NCBI GenBank assembly: GCA_951802425.1
Contig: OX637805.1
Coordinates: 2,480,001-2,544,000, forward strand
DNA: 64,000 bases
Direction: 5' to 3'
From: Clavaria fumosa
Taxonomy: Eukaryota; Basidiomycota; Agaricomycetes; Agaricales; Clavariaceae
The position numbers and the translations under genes were made by a program. The notes under the pieces were generated by a model. The model had not been told where the DNA came from and did not search any database. It was given only the letters and a program-made list of their open reading frames with translations. The number at the start of each line of letters is the position of its first letter. The stretch's first letter is position 1. Positions 46,121 to 57,980 of this stretch are shown here, in pieces.

Positions 46121-47406
46121 TCAAGGCCGCGGCTCCTCCGTAATGGCACGAGGAAGCAAAGTCGTCGCTACCGCGGACGACACCAACGGGCCCGCGATCC
46201 AACTCGGCTGACTCGAAGCCAAGTCGTCCAGGGGGTACGGGCGCGCTCCTGGCACCGCTCCACCATCCATACCGGAGGCGGAGTTCAGCAGATGCGAGGC
46301 GTCACAGTCATTTTGCGAGCTGCCGGCACCCGCAGCCAACGACGCTGTGCCAGAAGGTGGGGTACGGTAGTCTTCGACTACGATTGAAGGGATGGGCGGC
46401 AGGAAATGCGATGGCGCAGACGACGTGCCCAATTCGCGGCCGTCTGTTATGTAGAGCGACGACGACACGGGCGGGGCGCCACCGTTGCCGCCATCATCGC
46501 CACCGCCGCTACCATTCGGGGCGCCAGGCACCCAAACGTCCGGTGTCCCGTCAAAAGCCTCGCCAAGGATGGCTGGATCGACGTGCGCGCGCTGCTTGCG
46601 CCGCTCCTGAAAGTGCAGGTAGAGGAGGAATGCGAGGAATGCGAGCACGGCGACGCCCCCTGCAACCGAGGCCGCCGAAATGGCCGCAACATTTAACGTT
46701 TTGCGCGGAGTCAAAGTCGAAGTCGGCGCGTGTGTTGAGCTCGTCTGGGTTGGGCCCCCTGTCATAGACGTTGGTGAGGTGCCTACCCCCGTTGAGCTAT
46801 CCGTCGTGGTGTCGGTGTCGTCAAGCACTGTGAGGCTATAAGAATGGGGTTGAACGCAAACACCGCGTGTCAGTGATCGACTGGAGGAGAAACGAGAGGA
46901 ACGAGCGACGCACATGAGGCCGTCCATAATCACATAGGGGCTCGACGGGGCAGAGAATGCGCGGAGCTTGTGCATTCCGTTGGTGAGCCCGCTCGCGTTC
47001 CAGGTGACTTGCGACATTATGGTTTCGCTGCCATCTGAGAAAGGTGTGATGTAATCCTGGAGATCCAGCGTATTGGGCGGTCCGTCATCCAGGCTGAGCT
47101 GCATCGTAATGGCAAACGGCCATCGAGGCGATAAGAAGTACACGCCAACGCCTAGTGCAAGTTTCAGTATTTTTGAGCAGCAAATACGGTGACAAGGGAA
47201 TGACCAATAAAGGTGACGACGGCCTGAGCCTCGGGGTCTAGAGTATATGTGTGAGACCCCCCGAAGTCGAGGATAGAGTTGCTGCGTCTCCAGTCTCCCG
47301 TATAGGTGATCATGCTATCCGAATCGTCGATGGTGATGTTACGCAAGGCGTGCACCATGGACTGGGCCAATAAGGATGCGAATAGTGGCAGGAGTGTCGA
47401 CGGCAT
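46121..47406 (-). CDS. Signal-peptide single-pass membrane protein of unknown function
   Basis: Three exons (47205-47406, 46914-47151, 46121-46835) sum to 1155 bases, 384 residues. A signal peptide (MPSTLLPLFASLLAQSMVHA) leads to an extracellular part: ITIDDSDSMITYTGDWRRS, then FIGVGVYFLSPRWPFAITM, SLDDGPPNTLDL and a conserved end HKLRAFSAPSSPYVIMDGLI. A Ser/Thr-rich stalk follows, then a hydrophobic helix (AAISAASVAGGVAVLAFLAF) near residue 190, and a cytoplasmic tail with a Gly/Asp/Asn run. This domain order is common in mushroom fungi, often as large families. The same opening motif occurs in the gene at 11272-12458. Function unknown; a cell-surface receptor-like or wall-associated role is only a guess. 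Confidence 0.88.
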
Positions 47407-47751
47407 CTCTCGAGCACCAGTTGCAAACAGGAGAGTGCGTGTGGCGAAAGATCAACCACGGGTGACTTGGAGCACGCTCCTGCTTTTTAAGGCGGCAAAG
47501 CGCCCGACAGCGCTGCGTTGTTGTGAGCATCCAAGCAGGTTGCAGTATAGCCAAAGGCGTTGGTAGGCTGTTAGCGCGCACAGCCATCAGTGGCTGTGTG
47601 GATTCGCAAAGCACCGCTTCATTGCATGTGAAGCCATTCTTCTGAATCAAGACAACAACTAATGTTGTGTACACGCTAACACAGATTGCTGGCCCTGACT
47701 GAGACCTTGATTGCCTGTTACGAGAACCAAAGTCTACCAACTCATGTCTGC
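47407..47751. other. Intergenic region upstream of membrane protein
   Basis: 345 bases between two minus-strand genes. Presumed promoter of the membrane protein plus 3' UTR of the primase gene. No other feature seen. Confidence 0.4.
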
Positions 47752-49116
47752 TTATAACCGAGTTATGTCTCTCAGAATGTCTGATGCGCAGTGCGAGTGA
47801 GGCGCACCTCCTTTGTCTCTCATCCCCATTCTTACATCGTCCATAATGTCTTGGGCGTGCCTGTCAAGTAGATCGACATATGGTTTGAGAGACGTCCTCT
47901 CCCAGTCTGTTCGCACCAGCGAAGAAGCGAAACAAAGATTACTTAAAGAAAAAGATATAGAAAAAAAAGGAAATAGACCTCTGCCCGACTTCGTCGCAGG
48001 ATCCGGGCCCGCTTCATCTAGCTCCTTCAGCAGGCGCGCAACGGTGGGCACCTCCCCGACCTTGAACTCCTCCACGCGGTCTGGATCGACGGGGACGCAC
48101 ACGCGACCCGTCTTAGGGTGAACGCAGAAGGGCGCCTTAAGTAGATGGTTCCTGTGTTTGGAGACCTCCGCATCGAGCCGCGGGTACGTGTACGTCAATA
48201 CCACGTCCTCAAGCGCCGTCATGAGCTGTGCGCGTACATGTGCGCTCGCGCCCGCGGCCTCCGTCTTCAGGTCTGCCCATTTCTGCGTGGAGGAAGTACT
48301 TGAGGACGCCGATGACCATTGCCGGCGCAATCGCGCCGCCGTCTCCGTATTCGGCACCATGTCAAGTAGTGCTTCCCACCCAGGTGCAGTGCGGAAACAG
48401 TCCTGCTCGTGCAGAATCAGGTCTGTGAAGAACGTGCTGGAGAGCAACTTGAGCGCGCTCTGCAGGGACGGAGGAAGAGCCGCGCGCCCCGGCGGGCCGA
48501 CGCGCACATTGCTAAGCCGCCGGCCTCCAGAATCCTTGGAGCCCAGGGAGAGCGCAAGGAAGCCCACAACGGCGCGTCGCTGATCGTCGGTAAGCTCCAT
48601 CGCAGCGCGGTCGCTGACCCACGCGTGTATGCCGCGGCGGCCAGAGTACACCCAGAGCACGCGGCGGAAACCAAAGTAGTCGGTGAGAGCGTGGTGCAGG
48701 ACACGCACGGCGGCAGCGATGAAGCCCCAGCAGCGGTCGCAAATGTCCGCTGCGCTGCAGCACGTACGGACGTTGTCGTAGTCCGACATGTCGATGTCGA
48801 AGACCAGCTCGCGTTGCACTGGGTAGAATGACCCCGGGCGGCACGTGCGTTTGTTCTTGGGCTGTGAAGAATAGACAGGGCCGATTTCAAACCGCGTAGG
48901 CACCTGAACAGCGAGTTGTTTGACGAGGTCGTCAGCTGTGAAGAACGACTGGTAGCGCAGGTAGACGTCGCCTGGTAGGGTGAACGCGAACTCGCGATGT
49001 GTGAATAGTTTAGTCGGATGATGAGAATGGGATAGCCAGGCAAAGATAGATTTGCAAGGAAAGAGGCGTTTGTAGAACATTTGCATTACTTCTGGTGCCG
49101 AGTGGTCGAGTTCCAT
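47752..49116 (-). CDS. PRI1: DNA primase small (catalytic) subunit
   Basis: Makes RNA primers for DNA replication within the polymerase alpha-primase complex. Exon 1 is 47979-49116 and exon 2 is 47752-47906, giving about 430 residues. The 72-base intron (47907-47978) is a multiple of three and has no stop, so an unspliced message would simply carry 24 extra Phe/Ser-rich residues. Motifs: REFAFTLPGDVYLRYQSF near the N-terminus, the metal-binding ELVFDIDMSDYD, the zinc motif TCCSAADICDRCW, LWVYSGRRGIHAWVSDRAA, and in the second half RLDAEVSKHRNHLLKAPFCV followed by HPKTGRVCVPVDP. All catalytic acids are present. Confidence 0.96.
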   Translation of the reverse strand: MELDHSAPEVMQMFYKRLFPCKSIFAWLSHSHHPTKLFTHREFAFTLPGDVYLRYQSFFTADDLVKQLAVQVPTRFEIGPVYSSQPKNKRTCRPGSFYPVQRELVFDIDMSDYDNVRTCCSAADICDRCWGFIAAAVRVLHHALTDYFGFRRVLWVYSGRRGIHAWVSDRAAMELTDDQRRAVVGFLALSLGSKDSGGRRLSNVRVGPPGRAALPPSLQSALKLLSSTFFTDLILHEQDCFRTAPGWEALLDMVPNTETAARLRRQWSSASSSTSSTQKWADLKTEAAGASAHVRAQLMTALEDVVLTYTYPRLDAEVSKHRNHLLKAPFCVHPKTGRVCVPVDPDRVEEFKVGEVPTVARLLKELDEAGPDPATKSGRGLFPFFSISFSLSNLCFASSLVRTDWERTSLKPYVDLLDRHAQDIMDDVRMGMRDKGGAPHSHCASDILRDITRL

Positions 49117-49200
49117 TGCGAAGGATGAAAAGTGGGAACGGGCAAAGGCGCGCGTCCTTGTACGAAGTCACATGCCCATCCAAAGTCTCTACTGACGGCG
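49117..49200. promoter_or_regulatory. Very short divergent promoter between primase and homoserine dehydrogenase
   Basis: Only 84 bases separate the two start codons, so both 5' UTRs and promoters must overlap. No specific motif assigned. Confidence 0.5.
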
Positions 49201-50560
49201 ATGCCTCCGCGACAAGTCGAACCCATACCCATCGCGATCATCGGTGTGGGCCTGGTAGGCGCCGAGTTTATCTCGCAACTCCTTTCCCTCCCCTCTCCTT
49301 CCCCGTTCCGACTCGTGTATATTTCGTCCAGCCAAAAGTCGCTCTATTCCTCGTCTGGACTGTGCTTTTCTGAGTCGGGCTGGCGATCTGATCTATCCGC
49401 GTCTGTTACCAAGCCGGACATCACTCTGCTCGTCGAGGAGCTGTCCGCGCTGCCACAGGGATCTTGCCCGGCGTTGTTGGTCGACAATACCTCGGATGGT
49501 GATATCGCCGCTCTGTATCCGCGCATCTTGCGTGGTGGTATTAGGGTCGTCACACCGAACAAGAAGGCTTTCTCTGGGGAGTTGTCTTTGTTCAAGGACA
49601 TCTTCTCTGCGAGCAAGGAGTCAGGCGCGAGAGTACTTTTTGAGTCGACGGTTGGGGCTGGTTTACCCATCGTATCGACGCTCAAGGACATGGTCGCGAC
49701 CGGCGATCGCGTGCGTGGAAGAGACTCTGCACCACTGTACGGATGACACTAAGATAAAGTTCATTCCAGATCCTGAAGATCGAAGGTGTCTTCTCAGGAA
49801 CTCTAAGCTACATTTTCAATGAGTTCTCAAAGTCCAGTCCTGATGCGCAAGAACCCAAATTTTCCTCTGTCGTTGTCAAAGCTCGGAAACTTGGATATAC
49901 CGTGCGCCTTCCATCTTTCGCCTCATGAAATGCGGAGATATTGATGAAATGCGGACAGGAGCCTCACCCAGCCGATGATCTGAGCGGAATTGACGTCGCC
50001 AGAAAACTGACGATCCTGTCGCGGCTCGTGCCCGAGCTCGTGTCTTCACTGCCGTCGGGATATAGATCGGTCGAGACACGCTCGCTGGTACCTGTGGAGT
50101 TGGGAGGTGTCGAGACTGGTGAATTATTTATTCTCTCTTTACGTCATCAAAATAGCATGCAGCCGGCGACGCTGATGGTGCATTGTCCTCCCAATAGGTG
50201 ACGAGTTCATTCGCCGGCTACCAGAATTCGATGCAGAGTTTGACGAAATGAGAGCAGAAGCTCGGAAGGAGGGCAAAGTGCTGAGATTTGTTGGTGTGAT
50301 AGACGTTGATCGCCAAGTCGTTAAGGCGGCTTTGGAAAGGTGACTTTCAGCGCTTATTTTAGCCAGATTCTCGTCCTGACGGATTCACCAGATACACGAC
50401 TTCCCACCCGTTTGCAACTTCTCTGGGTGGGTCTGACAACATTATCACCTTTTACACGACTCGATACGGCGCGAGACCGTTAATTGTGCAGGGTGCTGGT
50501 GCTGGTGCTGGTGTTACTGCGATGGGAGTGCTGAGTGATTGCTTAAAATTGGCAGATTAA
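49201..50560 (+). CDS. HOM6: Homoserine dehydrogenase
   Basis: Reduces aspartate semialdehyde to homoserine in methionine and threonine synthesis. Five exons (49201-49710, 49770-49901, 49959-50118, 50198-50339, 50392-50560) sum to 1113 bases, 370 residues, close to the family length. NAD(P)-binding motif IAIIGVGLVGAEF, VDNTSDGDIAALY, VVTPNKKAFSGEL with the conserved lysines, FESTVGAGLPIV, EGVFSGTLSYIFNEF, EPHPADDLSGIDVARKL and the C-terminal NIITFYTTRYGARPLIVQG are present. A small Ala/Gly repeat (QGAGAGAGV) lies near the end. Intact. Confidence 0.96.
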
Positions 50561-50814
50561 ATAGCTGGAATGTGATCTTATCTTATCGGGAGCGCCGGTT
50601 GTCCGTCTCGGCCATCTCCGACGCCACAGAACCGATTACCCCAAATGGATGGAGCTATGAGCGCTTGCTGCCAGATTCACGCGATCGTTCCTTCTCTCCT
50701 CGTCCAAACGCGCAGGAAATTTCTCCTCTTCTCTCGCCTCTTCACTGTCTGCAACGAGCTGCGAGCTGACCAACTCATCGCATACAGTCCCTTGGTTTGC
50801 TTTACGCAATTGTT

Positions 50815-53800
50815 ATGGACAGTTTCACCGAACCTTACACTCGACTTGGAGACGACATCTCCTTGGATGCTGTACGATCCCAAGTCTGTGCATTAGAAGC
50901 TGAGCACAAAGCGAAAGGCATTCGTTTGTCTGGTCGAGTCCTCCATGTTTGCCACTATCTACCGGTTGTCGCGACACTCAACAATAAGGTGGGCGTCCTC
51001 AGCCCGCCCGCGACGCCCCCATCCAAATTAGCGGACGAACTTCTGTCTCTTTCCGAAGGGCCATCGGGCACCACCACCCCTCGGCACGTTGACGCCTTTG
51101 TTAGCGACTCGGATTCCCGATGGGTGATCGGCCCGCGCTACGGCCACTCCGCCATGATATCCGGCATACGCTCCCTCTCCGCTACCCATGAACAGGTCCT
51201 CATCGGCTGGACGGGCGATGTGCAGTCTCCGCTCCACGAAGTCGTCCCGACGGCGTCAATCAGCCAGACTGACAAGGCCGCTCTTGAGCAGTGCCTCGTC
51301 ACCTACACGCCCAGGGAGTCTGATCCCGACGACGGCAAAACAATCAGGTACGTCCCTGTGTGGCTGGACGAAAAGATTGCACATGGACACTACGAGGGTT
51401 ATTGCAAGCAGAGTAAGTAAACCCACCTAATGCTCGCGCTCGGCGGTATTCCGCACCTCCGTCCGTCCCCGCTCGCCCGCTCCATTTCACGTGTCATGCA
51501 TGCCCAAGGCGCGTTTCTTGTCTGAATTCATGTTTTCCATCTGGGTCACGAGTACTCCCACCAACGCAGCCTGGCGCTGATCATTGTTTTACAGTACTCT
51601 GGCCCCTTTTCCATTATCTTTTATGGCAGGATGTCGCCACCGAATATGCATCCGCCGACTCCCACTACCCTCCTTATCTAGAGACAAACGCGGTCTATGC
51701 AGCACGTATCGCGGAGGTCTATAGACCTGGAGACCTCATTTGGGTCCACGACTATCATCTTCTGCTCGTGCCAAAACTCTTGAGGCAGAAGTTGCCAGAC
51801 GCAACTATCGGCTTGTTTGTCCACACACCATTCCCCAGCAGTGAAGTCTTTCGCTGCTTGCCTAGTGAGTCAATCCCCATATTTTGCCGCGGTAACGACA
51901 CAATTTGAACCACCGTCTGAAGGACGCAAGGAGATCCTTGACGGCATGCTCGGCGCAAACCTTGTCTGTTTCCAGGTCAGCCTCTCCCTCGTAACGCATG
52001 ACGCATAATATTGTTGTAATCTCACGCAATGTTCTTTGTATACAGACCTACTCATACTCGCGACACTTCACTTCCACGTGTGTTCGCGTCTGTGGTTACG
52101 AGTCGACGTCTCAGAGCATCGACGTTGAGGGTCACATCGCGACGGTCATGCACTGTCCTGTTGGTGTGGATGCTGAGCGAGTCGGACGTGACATGTACAT
52201 CACTCACTCTATTACACGTCGGCCGCGCAGTTCTAATTCTGACATCCCTTTAATAGACTCCGGCCTGGCATACAGCCGAAGCTTGATTCGCTATGCACGT
52301 TATATGAGGGTAAGAAGATCATTGTTGGCCGAGATAAGCTGGATGTCGTAAAGGGTGTCGTTCAGAAAGTGCGTGCCTCATCATTTTCCCGCCTTCTCAA
52401 AATCTCTTGTTGCCCTGATCAGCCTGTTTTGTGACATTTTAGCTCCGTGCCTTTGAACAGCTGTTGCAGGACTATCCTGAATGGATTGGGAATGTCGTCC
52501 TGATCCAGGTGACGTCGCCAGCACTGACAGATTCGCCCAAGCTAGAACGACAAGTGAGCGAGCTCGTTGCGCATATCAATGGGGAGTATGGCAGCCTCGA
52601 TTTTATACCAGTTCACCACTAGTGAGCCATCTTTCTAGACCTCGATCCCCTTCACCGAGGCGTGATCCGTTTTTTGTGCCAACAGCCACCAAGCGCTCAA
52701 AAAGGACGAGTTCTACGCCCTCTTGTCTGTCGCAGACCTCGGCATCATCACGCCGCTCAGGGATGGGATGAACACGACGTCAATGGAATTTGTCGTCGCA
52801 CAGGAGAAAACGAAAAATAGTCCGATCGTGCTCAGCGAGTTCATGGGCATCAGCAAGCACATGGCAGACGCACTGCAAGTCAATCCGTGGAATTTGGGTG
52901 TGGGTGTCTTTCGCAGACGTAATAGCCCGTTGTCCTTACTTATGAGTCATCTCTTTATCGCGGTCATCCTTTGTTGCGGCATTCCCAGGAAGTCGCTGCG
53001 GCTATCAACCAGGGCCTTATCATGTCGGAAGAAGAGAAGCGCGAGCGACATGGTAGGCTGTTCAAGGTCGTTACGACGCACACGTCGCACAAGTGGGCCG
53101 CGCTCCTGGTTAAGATGCTACTTGGGCAGATCAACGGCGAGAATCAGGCGCGCCTGACTCCGCATATCCCTAAGGAGACCATGGTCGACGCGTACCACAA
53201 AGCGAAGAAACGTCTTTTCTTATTTGACTATGACGTATGTATTAATTCACGCGTTCCTTTTTTTATTTAACGAGTGGATGTCTCGCGAACCTTGCCACCA
53301 CCAGGGAACGCTCGCGCCTATCGTGAAAGTGCCAAGTATGGCTGTGCCGTCGCCCAACACGCTCCAGGCGCTTAAGCAGTTGTGCGCCGATCCGAAGAAC
53401 CTGGTGTACATCATCTCTGGGCGCGACGGCGAGTTCCTCGAGCAGCACCTCGGGCACCTCGACAGGCTTGGTATCTCGGCAGAGCATGGCGGCTTCATTC
53501 GGGAGCCTGGCCAGACAAGCTGGACGAATTTCACCGATAGCTTGGATATGGGATGGATGGCAGAAGTGCACGAGATTTTCAAGTACTACACGGAGGTGTG
53601 CCCTTGTATTTGTCTGCGAAGTGTGAAGATTTCTGGTTTACAAGTTGGGCAGAGGACGACGGGCAGTCACGTCGAGGTGAAGAAAATCTCAATCGTATGG
53701 CATTATCGGCAAGCAGACCCAGAATGGGGGTGCGTCGTTAAAATTTGGTGGCATTCTTTACCTGATACAGAGCTAGTCTATTCCAGTGTCGGCAATGTCA

Positions 53801-54412
53801 GGACTTGTTGGAGAATAATTTGGTTCGTAAGCGGCCAATTGAGGGTGAGAAAACAAATATCCGTCTTCGATTGTGGACAGAAATAACCCTCCACGTTATC
53901 TTTCACGATATAGTTCTGCTTGGGAAGAAGAACCTCGAGGCCCGACCGATCGCCGTAAATAAGGGTGAAATCGTCAAGCGTCTGCTATACAAAAACCCGG
54001 ATGCCGAATTCGTGTTCTGCGCTGGCGACGACAAAGTAAGCTCAGTCATCACTCTCCAAGCCATTCATCCTTCGGCTCTTTTTTACCCAACTCATTAAAT
54101 TGTCTTCACTAGACCGATGAAGATATGTTCCGCGCGCTGGCGCTCTTTACCCATGGAGAAACCGGCAAGGCCATCCTAGAACCCCCCCTCTCTGTGACCC
54201 TCGTCGACAAAGACGCCCGGAACGCGCAGCCCGTTGAGCTCGCCATCAAACCCGAGGCAATCTTCACAACTGCAGTTGGACCGAGCGGTAAGCGAACGTT
54301 GGCGAGCTGGCACGTCAACACGCCTGCCGAGGTAGTGAATCACATGCTTCATCTTGTCGCTGCTCGAGATGATCACGCAGGAGGCCCACACACAAATGGA
54401 AGTCATCTTTGA
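50815..54412 (+). CDS. TPS2: Trehalose-6-phosphate phosphatase with N-terminal synthase-like domain (Tps2)
   Basis: Removes phosphate from trehalose-6-phosphate in the trehalose synthase complex. Thirteen exons: 50815-51412, 51595-51864, 51923-51975, 52046-52194, 52257-52368, 52443-52621, 52686-52899, 52989-53234, 53305-53595, 53653-53729, 53777-53844, 53914-54035, 54113-54412, giving 892 residues. The GT20-like part has GDLIWVHDYHLLLVPKLLR, FVHTPFPSSEVFRCLP, HCPVGVDAERV, KKIIVGRDKLDVVKGVVQK and GIITPLRDGMNTTSMEFVVA. The phosphatase part has the HAD motif FDYDGTLAP (residues 605-609 hold DYDGT, split by an intron), IISGRDGEFLEQHLG, ISAEHGGFIR, ARPIAVNKGEIVKRLL and CAGDDKTDEDMFRAL. All phosphatase motifs are intact. 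Confidence 0.96.
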
Positions 54413-54667
54413 CAAAGTAAATGACGAACAATTTTTTATTCGTTTTTCAACATAGTCAAATTTTCTCCATAAACACTAGACCTTTCATAAACACAGACGT
54501 TTTGCGCGTCTATGTAGAGGAGACGCCGTGTAGTTTTAAGAATTGCACTGTGGGCTGCGGTAGAGGATCAAAGAGACGACGCAGAACGTCAATAAGCACA
54601 TGTTCCCCCCATTCCGCTAGCATACGGTCAAGGAAGAGCAGAAGAAATTGAAGAGCGACATAACCAA

Positions 54668-57047
54668 TCACATGTCCGGCTGGATGGGAGCAATTTGACC
54701 ACCTTTCGCCGCCGTCGGGGTGAATGTGTGCCAGCGGTCGTTGAATCGCACGTCTGAGCAGAAGTTGTTCGTGAAACTTGCCCGACCGTTAGACATGTGT
54801 GACAATGAACATACCCAACGGACGTCCGCCGTACATGTATTGCTGGAACTTCGCTGCGAAAGGAGGGAATCAAGATTGACATTTCGAAGGTGTATATCGA
54901 AGCGAAAATTCTTACCGATGGCCGTCTCGGCTTCGCCAACCTGAGAGAACTGGACCACGCCACAGCCCTTCGAACGTGTGCCTTCGAAGAGAATCTCCGC
55001 CAGCTCAACTTGACCAGTGGTCTCAAAAAGCTCGACCAAGTCTTCGTTTGCGGTAGACCATGGAAGCTGCGGGTGAAAGCGAGTCAAAACCAGACACCAA
55101 CCAAGAACACACAAAAGACACTCACGTTGCGAACCATAATCTGCTGGCTGGGCTCGGGCTCGACATATCCGGAACCATAGCCAGCTTGTCCTGCATAGGG
55201 CTCACTGGGATAGCCGTGCATCCTCATACCGCCGTGCCCACCCGTAGGTCCCGCGGGTTGATCAGGGCCAGTGTAATCAGCATAGAGGTCCTGATTTGAA
55301 AAGTCACGCCCAGGGGGTCCCCCATGGCCACCATATCCACCACGAAAACCTCCTCTATATCCCCCTCTGAACCCTCCACGCCCACCGAACCCACGCAGGC
55401 CGCCTCGGTAACCGCCTCGGAATCCGGCACCAGGGCCGGAGAGACCGGCATACCGATCCTACGATTGTCTTGTTTCCCAAAATGTTGGCAATATAGATAT
55501 AGTTGGTGGCACACACCTCGCGGACTTCGAGCGTACGGCCATACCAGTCGAAGCCGTGATACATATCTAGGCGTGAAACATGAGAAGAAACGTGGGACTA
55601 AACGCGTAGTAGTTCAACTAACTGATGGCTTGTTGCGCATCCTTCGCGGTCTCAAAGACAACGGTTCCGGACCCTTTCGGGCGACCATCCGGCGCGATAT
55701 TGATGTCAGCTCTGACAATATTGCCAGCCGCACGGAAAAGGTCCTTAAGATCTTGCCAACCAGCTTGATAGGGTAGCTGATTGGATAAATTAGACAGCGA
55801 AGGGACAAACTTCCCTTGTTCAAACGCACATTTCCAACGTAAAGCTGATTACCAGGATTCTGGGTACCAAATAAATTGTGTGAAGGAGGACGTGGGGGCG
55901 GTTGCGCGTGCAAGCCTTGCCCGGCCATAGCCATTCCTATCTTACCAGGGACAGGGGTCGCACCGAACCGTGACTCATTTTCGCGATCCTGTGGAAATCA
56001 TTAAAAAGGTAGAGCAGCCATAAAGAAGGCCCACCTCTCGGATGAACACAGGGCGTCCCAACAATGTTTGCTCCGAAAGCTCCCGGATGGCCCTTTGAGA
56101 GTCTTCCTGTGAGGCGAATTCGACAATACTAAAGATATCATCAGTGAAGTAAATAGAAACAGTAAAAGACGACCCAAAACTTACCCGCAACCCTTGGAGA
56201 TGCCAGTCGGAGTGACGAGTACTTCGGCGAATAGGACCTCACCAGCTGCCAAACCCCAAAAGAAGCTCCCATCAATATCCTCTCGACTCAACTGCCCACC
56301 GATCACGGAAGCGAAGAAAAACTAAGAGAAGATTGCCCTGGGAGACGGAGAGCGTCCAAAAGGACAGCTTCTCTGCGTGGAATACAACAGCTCCGCCAGG
56401 ACCAGCATTGCCCACTGCCAGGCTCCGCGTTTGACATCTCCAAAGAAATTGCGAAAAATTGATCTAAGATTCCCCCACCCACCTCCCCGCATAAATTCCA
56501 TCAGGTCCCTGTACCTCACTTCATAGCTCAGGTTCCCAACATAAACACGGTTTTCCCTCTTGCTGATTTTCGCAAACTCGACCGCTTCCTCATGGTCTGC
56601 GTTCATGGGTCCTCCGAGAGATCGGGTGAAGGCGTCCGAAGACTTGCGATCCCTGCTGCGAGAACGAGAACGAGAACGAGAGCTGGAACGGCGAGACCGA
56701 CGCCGTGGGGAAGCAGAGCGGCGACGGGAGCGCGAGCGGGAACGCGAACGCTTGCTACGCTGTGACCCCTATAAGCCAGATGAAGATAAAGGGAAACTAC
56801 ACGGAACATACGTCGCCTTTTCGTGGCTCTCGCGGTTCCCAGTGGTCCCCACCACGCCTCTCTGTAATAGCCAGTCAAACACAGTCCTTCAACATCCACC
56901 GCCAAACACACCGTGGCGATCGCGATCTCCTCGCCTACCTCTGTCCCTGTAGTCGTCTCTATGAGACGAAGAGTTCAAAGCCCTCGCTGAGTTCCCATCT
57001 CTGTGGGGCATCATTGAAGCCTCTTTAGGTTGCATGTCGACTTCCAT
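54668..57047 (-). CDS. GBP2: SR-type RNA-binding protein with three RRMs (Gbp2/Hrb1-like)
   Basis: Likely nuclear mRNA export and surveillance factor. Twelve exons (56912-57047, 56812-56861, 56483-56768, 56185-56245, 56035-56128, 55830-55988, 55623-55776, 55517-55566, 55126-55458, 54916-55066, 54815-54853, 54668-54753) sum to 1599 bases, 532 residues. An Arg/Ser/Asp N-terminus is followed by RRM1 (RVYVGNLSYEVRYRDL, GISKGCGIVEF), RRM2 (LYVGNLPYQAGWQDLKDLF, KGSGTVVFETAKDAQQAI), a glycine/arginine RGG block (GGYRGGLRGFGGRGGFRGG) and RRM3 (IMVRNLPWSTANEDLVELF, RSKGCGVVQF). It ends NDRWHTFTPTAAKGGQIAP. The third intron (56246-56482, 237 bases) is far longer than the others and might hide an alternative exon. 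Confidence 0.92.
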
Positions 57048-57362
57048 CGTGAACGTTGTTGAACTGCAACTGGTCAGCGAACGTGAAAAGGAGGTGATGG
57101 CCCAAGTCAAACCTCTTTTTTTGAATTTTTTGCTCTGATTTTGAGCGGTGGAGCGGACTTTGAACTGTCAAAACTCCGCATAGCGCTCCAATACCGCAAC
57201 ATAAAGATGTGGTTGTATGTGGGGTACATGGATTTTGGTGATGCGGGATGTGCAGGGTGAGGATGTAAGTAGTGTACGTATGGTAGGTATAATTGCAGCA
57301 TACACTTGTACAAGAAGAAAGGTCCAAGAGTGAGAATTAAAAACAGGCAAACGGAAGGCAAC
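57048..57362. promoter_or_regulatory. Upstream region of SR-type protein
   Basis: 315 bases before the start of the RNA-binding protein. Presumed promoter; no motif assigned. Confidence 0.35.
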
Positions 57363-57560
57363 ACACCTAGTCAGCAAGAAAAATGGATGGGGAGCCCCTT
57401 TCCTCATCGCGCACCAGGTAGTACAGCGGGAAGCCCGAGAGTGGGTTGTCTGGGTGCAAGGGTAGGCGGAGGCAGTGAAGCGCTTTGCCTCGGCTCGGAC
57501 GGGCGGATAATAATATAACCTACCCAGCGCGACGCTTGTCACTTTAGGAGCCTGCTCGCC
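57363..57560 (+). repeat. Dispersed repeat, copy 2
   Basis: Related to 21735-21975. This copy keeps its CpG sites (for example gcgcaccag, gcgggaagcccgag, cgcgacgcttg) where the other has TpG or CpA, so it is less decayed. No protein encoded. Confidence 0.65.
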
Positions 57561-57980
57561 ATAGCAAACTTCCTACGCCTATCCGGAGCCGGACGCCGCT
57601 ACTGGTAGGCCCCTTGAACCAACCAAACCCCCAAACCTTCCCGGCCTGGATCTCTCAAACACAATGATGTACCCCACAGAGCCCAGACCCACCATAGATC
57701 ATACAAACTTAACCTACGGGTCTCCCTACTCACATGCTGCCTAACCCACACGCCAAGTACTATACGATTCCTGTACTACATGTACAACTGTGTCTTTGTC
57801 TTAGCCACATATTGCGGTATACAAATGCTATTTCAAAAAGAAAGAAAAAAACGCTTGTCACTTGTGTGTGCGAGCCGCGCTGATGGACTGACTACTGTAA
57901 ATATATTTAAACGATAATGTATCAAACGCGAGTAGAGGAGAAAATTTCTAGATTTCGGGAATCGTGGCTTCATGTTTATC
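57561..57980. other. Intergenic region
   Basis: About 420 bases between the repeat and the 3' end of the transporter at 57981. No gene or structured RNA recognised. Confidence 0.4.

Noticed and set aside
48158..48831. Plus-strand frames inside the primase gene
   Set aside because: Antisense of a GC-rich catalytic exon; no start context or domain.
56603..56911. Minus-strand 102-residue frame over the Arg/Ser exon
   Set aside because: Wrong frame of the SR-type exon; the Arg/Ser reading continues correctly into RRM1.
57168..57542. Minus-strand 124-residue frame
   Set aside because: Lies across the dispersed repeat and the promoter; no homology pattern.
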